NCBI GenBank assembly: GCA_036504335.1
Contig: DASXVJ010000031.1
Location: forward strand, 1-64,000
Length of the DNA: 64,000 bases
Reading direction: 5' to 3'
Source: Fen-183 sp036504335
Lineage (GTDB): Bacteria > Acidobacteriota > Thermoanaerobaculia > UBA5066
Part shown: positions 62,473 to 64,000 of the stretch, piece by piece
How the letters are laid out: each line of letters begins with the position of its first letter
Position numbering within the stretch: position 1 is the stretch's first letter
Notes under the pieces: generated by a model
The model's input: the letters and a program-made list of their open reading frames with translations, nothing else
Databases searched by the model: none
What the model was told of the DNA's origin: nothing
Position numbers and translations under genes: made by a program

Positions 62473-63107
62473 CGGCGCGAGGCAATCTCTCCGAGAGCAC
62501 GGACCGTCAGGAAGAACCCCGCGGCGTCGAGAGACGCCGCGGGGAGGTCCACGTGGAATTCCAGATGGGGCTCGTTGCGGCGCACCGCGAGGCGGCGCAC
62601 GGTCGCGCCGGCGGTCCGGGCTTCCCGCCAGAGCTCGTCCGCCCGCGCGAGGGCCTCGTCGAACTTCGTGAAGACGGCGAGGCCTCCCGGCTGAGACGGC
62701 TCGCGCACGGACCAGCGCTCTTCCTTCATGCCGCGCAGCGCGTCGCGCCCCGACCAGCTCGCGCGGTCGAGCATCTCGACGTCCGCAAGCGGCGGCTTCT
62801 GGAGCCGGGCCCGGAGAATGAGCGTGTCACGGCGGCCGCGCGCGCGGGAGACCGCCCACAGCCACGGCAGGTCGCGGGGGGCGAGGAAGACGACGAGGGA
62901 GGCCGACTCGAACGGCGCCTTCGCCTGTGCGAGGCCGAGGTCCACGGCCGTCGTCCCGATCCAGCGCACGGTGGCCTTGTCGCCCACCGCCTTGAGGCCG
63001 CCCTGCAGCCACGCGAGCGCCCGGTTGCCGCGCTTCACGTTCGCGCCGCTCCCCAGCGCGAACCAGCCGAGGACGAAGGCCACGAGGGCCAGAAGAGCCT
63101 GCGACAT
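62469..63107 (-). CDS. Hypothetical membrane-anchored protein, 212 aa
   Basis: One N-terminal membrane helix (ALLALVAFVLGWFALGSGA) is followed by a soluble region with alternating beta and helix (WIGTTAVDLGLAQ, FHVDLPAASLDAAGFFLTVRAL). No family is recognised. It is possibly a membrane-tethered cytoplasmic domain. It is divergent from the small genes that lead to the ArsA-like ATPase. Confidence 0.55.
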   Translation of the reverse strand: MSQALLALVAFVLGWFALGSGANVKRGNRALAWLQGGLKAVGDKATVRWIGTTAVDLGLAQAKAPFESASLVVFLAPRDLPWLWAVSRARGRRDTLILRARLQKPPLADVEMLDRASWSGRDALRGMKEERWSVREPSQPGGLAVFTKFDEALARADELWREARTAGATVRRLAVRRNEPHLEFHVDLPAASLDAAGFFLTVRALGEIASRR

Positions 63108-63154
63108 CTCGATCGTACGACTTCCAAAAGACGATAGCAGACGCGGCTGCGTGC

Positions 63155-63160
63155 TAGCGT
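63155..63160 (+). promoter_or_regulatory. -10 box TAGCGT of the 63177 gene
   Basis: TAGCGT lies 16 bases before GTG 63177, with GGGAGGAG as ribosome-binding site in between. Confidence 0.35.
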
Positions 63161-63176
63161 CACTCCGGGAGGAGAC

Positions 63177-63452
63177 GTGGAGGCCACGGGCTGGAAGAAG
63201 GCGACGCGGGAGTTCCTGTACGGAATGTTCCTGCACGAGCACGTCGAGCAGGCGCGGGACGCCCGCGCCTCCCTCGAGAGTCTCTTCCTCGTCGTCGTGT
63301 TCGGCGACATGGTCGGACTGCCCGTCCTGCCGCCCTACTACGCGCTGCGGCTCCTGCCGTACACGCTCGGCGTCCTGCCGGGCTGGAAGCGCCGGATCCT
63401 TCGCGAACGCGGCCTCGGGGACGACCACGAGCACCACCTCCACGGGGTTTGA
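63177..63452 (+). CDS. Small protein, first of a paralogous pair before ArsA-like ATPase
   Basis: A 91-residue protein with a hydrophobic stretch (LESLFLVVVFGDMVGLPVL) and the block PPYYALRLLPYTLG, then WKRRILRERG. The gene at 63543 has the same pattern (PPYYSLRLLPHVV, WKRRMLREKD), so the two arose by duplication. The family is unknown to me. The likely location is membrane-associated. It is followed by an ArsA/GET3-type ATPase. Confidence 0.65.
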   Translation: MEATGWKKATREFLYGMFLHEHVEQARDARASLESLFLVVVFGDMVGLPVLPPYYALRLLPYTLGVLPGWKRRILRERGLGDDHEHHLHGV

Positions 63453-63479
63453 ATCGCCTTTCCGTGCCGATTTGATGCA

Positions 63480-63516
63480 TCTGCATCGGGCCTTCGCTTC
63501 CCGTAATGCCTAGGTT
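63480..63516 (+). promoter_or_regulatory. Possible third copy of the nifJ/cstA-type promoter
   Basis: TCTGCATCGGG (63480-63490; 8 of 11 match TTTGCATCATG), 20 bases, TAGGTT (63511-63516). A palindromic GATGCATC (63474-63481) overlaps the motif. It precedes the small gene at 63543. Confidence 0.3.
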
Positions 63517-63542
63517 GTAGGAGGCGGAATTAGGAGGGCCGG

Positions 63543-63827
63543 ATGGTCGAGAAGCGCTCTGAACGGGCCGGCGGCGTCAAGGGCCTCTGGCAGGGCTTCA
63601 AGGAAACGATCTACGGGATGTCGGCTCACGACATGAGCCGCGCGGCGCTCCGGACCCGGGCGTCCATGGAGCACCTCTTCATCCTCATCACGATGGGCGA
63701 CCTCCTGGGGATTCCGATCCTCCCGCCGTACTACAGCCTCCGGCTCCTTCCGCACGTGGTCCCGCAGATCGCGACGTGGAAGCGCCGGATGCTGCGCGAG
63801 AAGGACGTCTCGGACGCGATGTTCTGA
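63543..63827 (+). CDS. Small protein, second of a paralogous pair before ArsA-like ATPase
   Basis: A 94-residue paralogue of the 63177 product: FKETIYGMSAHDMSRAALRT, hydrophobic MEHLFILITMGDLLGIPIL, PPYYSLRLLPHVVPQ and a basic end. It is 40 bases upstream of the ArsA-like gene on the same strand, which suggests it is a partner, adaptor or client of that ATPase (inference). Confidence 0.65.
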   Translation: MVEKRSERAGGVKGLWQGFKETIYGMSAHDMSRAALRTRASMEHLFILITMGDLLGIPILPPYYSLRLLPHVVPQIATWKRRMLREKDVSDAMF

Positions 63828-63867
63828 GCCTGGTCTCGTCCTTCGAGCGATCTGAACGGGAGGCACC

Positions 63868-64000
63868 ATGGGCATGAAGGAAGTCTTCGAGCAGAACCCC
63901 GGCCGCCGCTACATCATGTTCGGCGGCAAGGGCGGCCTCGGCAAGACCACGTTCTCGGCCGCGACGGCCTACTGGCTCGCGTCCCAGGGCAAGAAGGTCC
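63868..64000 (+). CDS. ArsA/GET3-type anion-transporting ATPase, N-terminal fragment
   Basis: The first 44 codons are visible before the window ends. They contain the deviant Walker A of the ArsA/GET3/MinD class, FGGKGGLGKTTFSAATAYWL, starting near residue 18. Such ATPases drive arsenite pumps or deliver membrane proteins. No arsenic genes are nearby, and two small hydrophobic proteins precede it, which favours a membrane-protein or complex-assembly role (inference). GGGAGG lies before ATG 63868. Confidence 0.8.
   Translation, partial: MGMKEVFEQNPGRRYIMFGGKGGLGKTTFSAATAYWLASQGKKV

Overview
The window is a GC-rich (roughly 70% by eye), densely packed bacterial chromosome segment. Genes sit on both strands, often overlap by 4 bases, and leave few gaps. 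The gene mix points to Acidobacteriota (inference; my guess is a Thermoanaerobaculia- or Vicinamibacteria-like lineage): Ser/Thr kinases fused to TPR or TolB-like propellers, a pyruvate:ferredoxin oxidoreductase paired with a dihydroorotate-dehydrogenase-like protein, secreted M28 and S9 peptidases, TMTC-like TPR membrane proteins and DinB proteins. There is no rRNA, tRNA, CRISPR array, transposase or phage gene in view.

Layout. 1-2.4 kb is the end of an integron cassette array: three attC-like sites, a lipoprotein cassette and a RibD_C/DHFR-like cassette with a decayed SRPBCC gene. 2.4-4.75 kb holds small housekeeping genes and a zinc alcohol dehydrogenase. 4.75-10.9 kb is a malonate-type locus: malonyl-CoA decarboxylase diverges from a LivHMGF-type ABC importer and a MatB-like malonyl-CoA synthetase. 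10.9-20.7 kb carries an S9 peptidase, a diguanylate cyclase, an aminotransferase with a CaCA-type exchanger, a SpoU methyltransferase, FKBP, AMMECR1, a hydrolase and an archaeal-type (type II) GAPDH homologue. 20.7-27.4 kb is a five-gene signalling operon (two secreted/unknown proteins, an NtrC-like regulator, a TPR histidine kinase, a stand-alone receiver), followed by a band-7 protein and a paralogue of the operon's secreted protein. 30-33.6 kb has NUDIX, NYN-LOTUS, YgfZ and EamA genes. 33.8-37.5 kb encodes a large BNR-propeller protein with tandem NPDVS pentapeptides. 37.5-47.7 kb holds two Ser/Thr kinases around a tight operon (unknown, PTPS, SurE, PCMT, acylphosphatase, EAL regulator). 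48-53 kb holds PFOR/DHOD-like genes. 53-60 kb carries a TMTC-like protein, peroxiredoxin, DinB, M28 peptidase, dienelactone hydrolase, hemerythrin and acyl-CoA-binding protein. 60.5-64 kb holds CstA and two paralogous small genes ahead of an ArsA/GET3-type ATPase cut by the window edge.

Four signals cut across the annotation. (1) A family of AT-rich, purine/pyrimidine-skewed repeats with core TTCTTAGAAGGTGAAGAGGG occurs about 20 times, nearly always as inward-facing inverted pairs and mostly inside coding sequence. (2) nifJ (pyruvate oxidation) and cstA (pyruvate/peptide uptake) share an identical 11-mer, TTTGCATCATG, exactly 21 bp upstream of their predicted -10 boxes and in the same orientation. 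(3) Many genes have a TAnnnT -10 box only 6-10 bases before the start codon, suggesting frequent leaderless mRNAs. (4) The integron array appears to lie in the chromosome of a non-proteobacterium.
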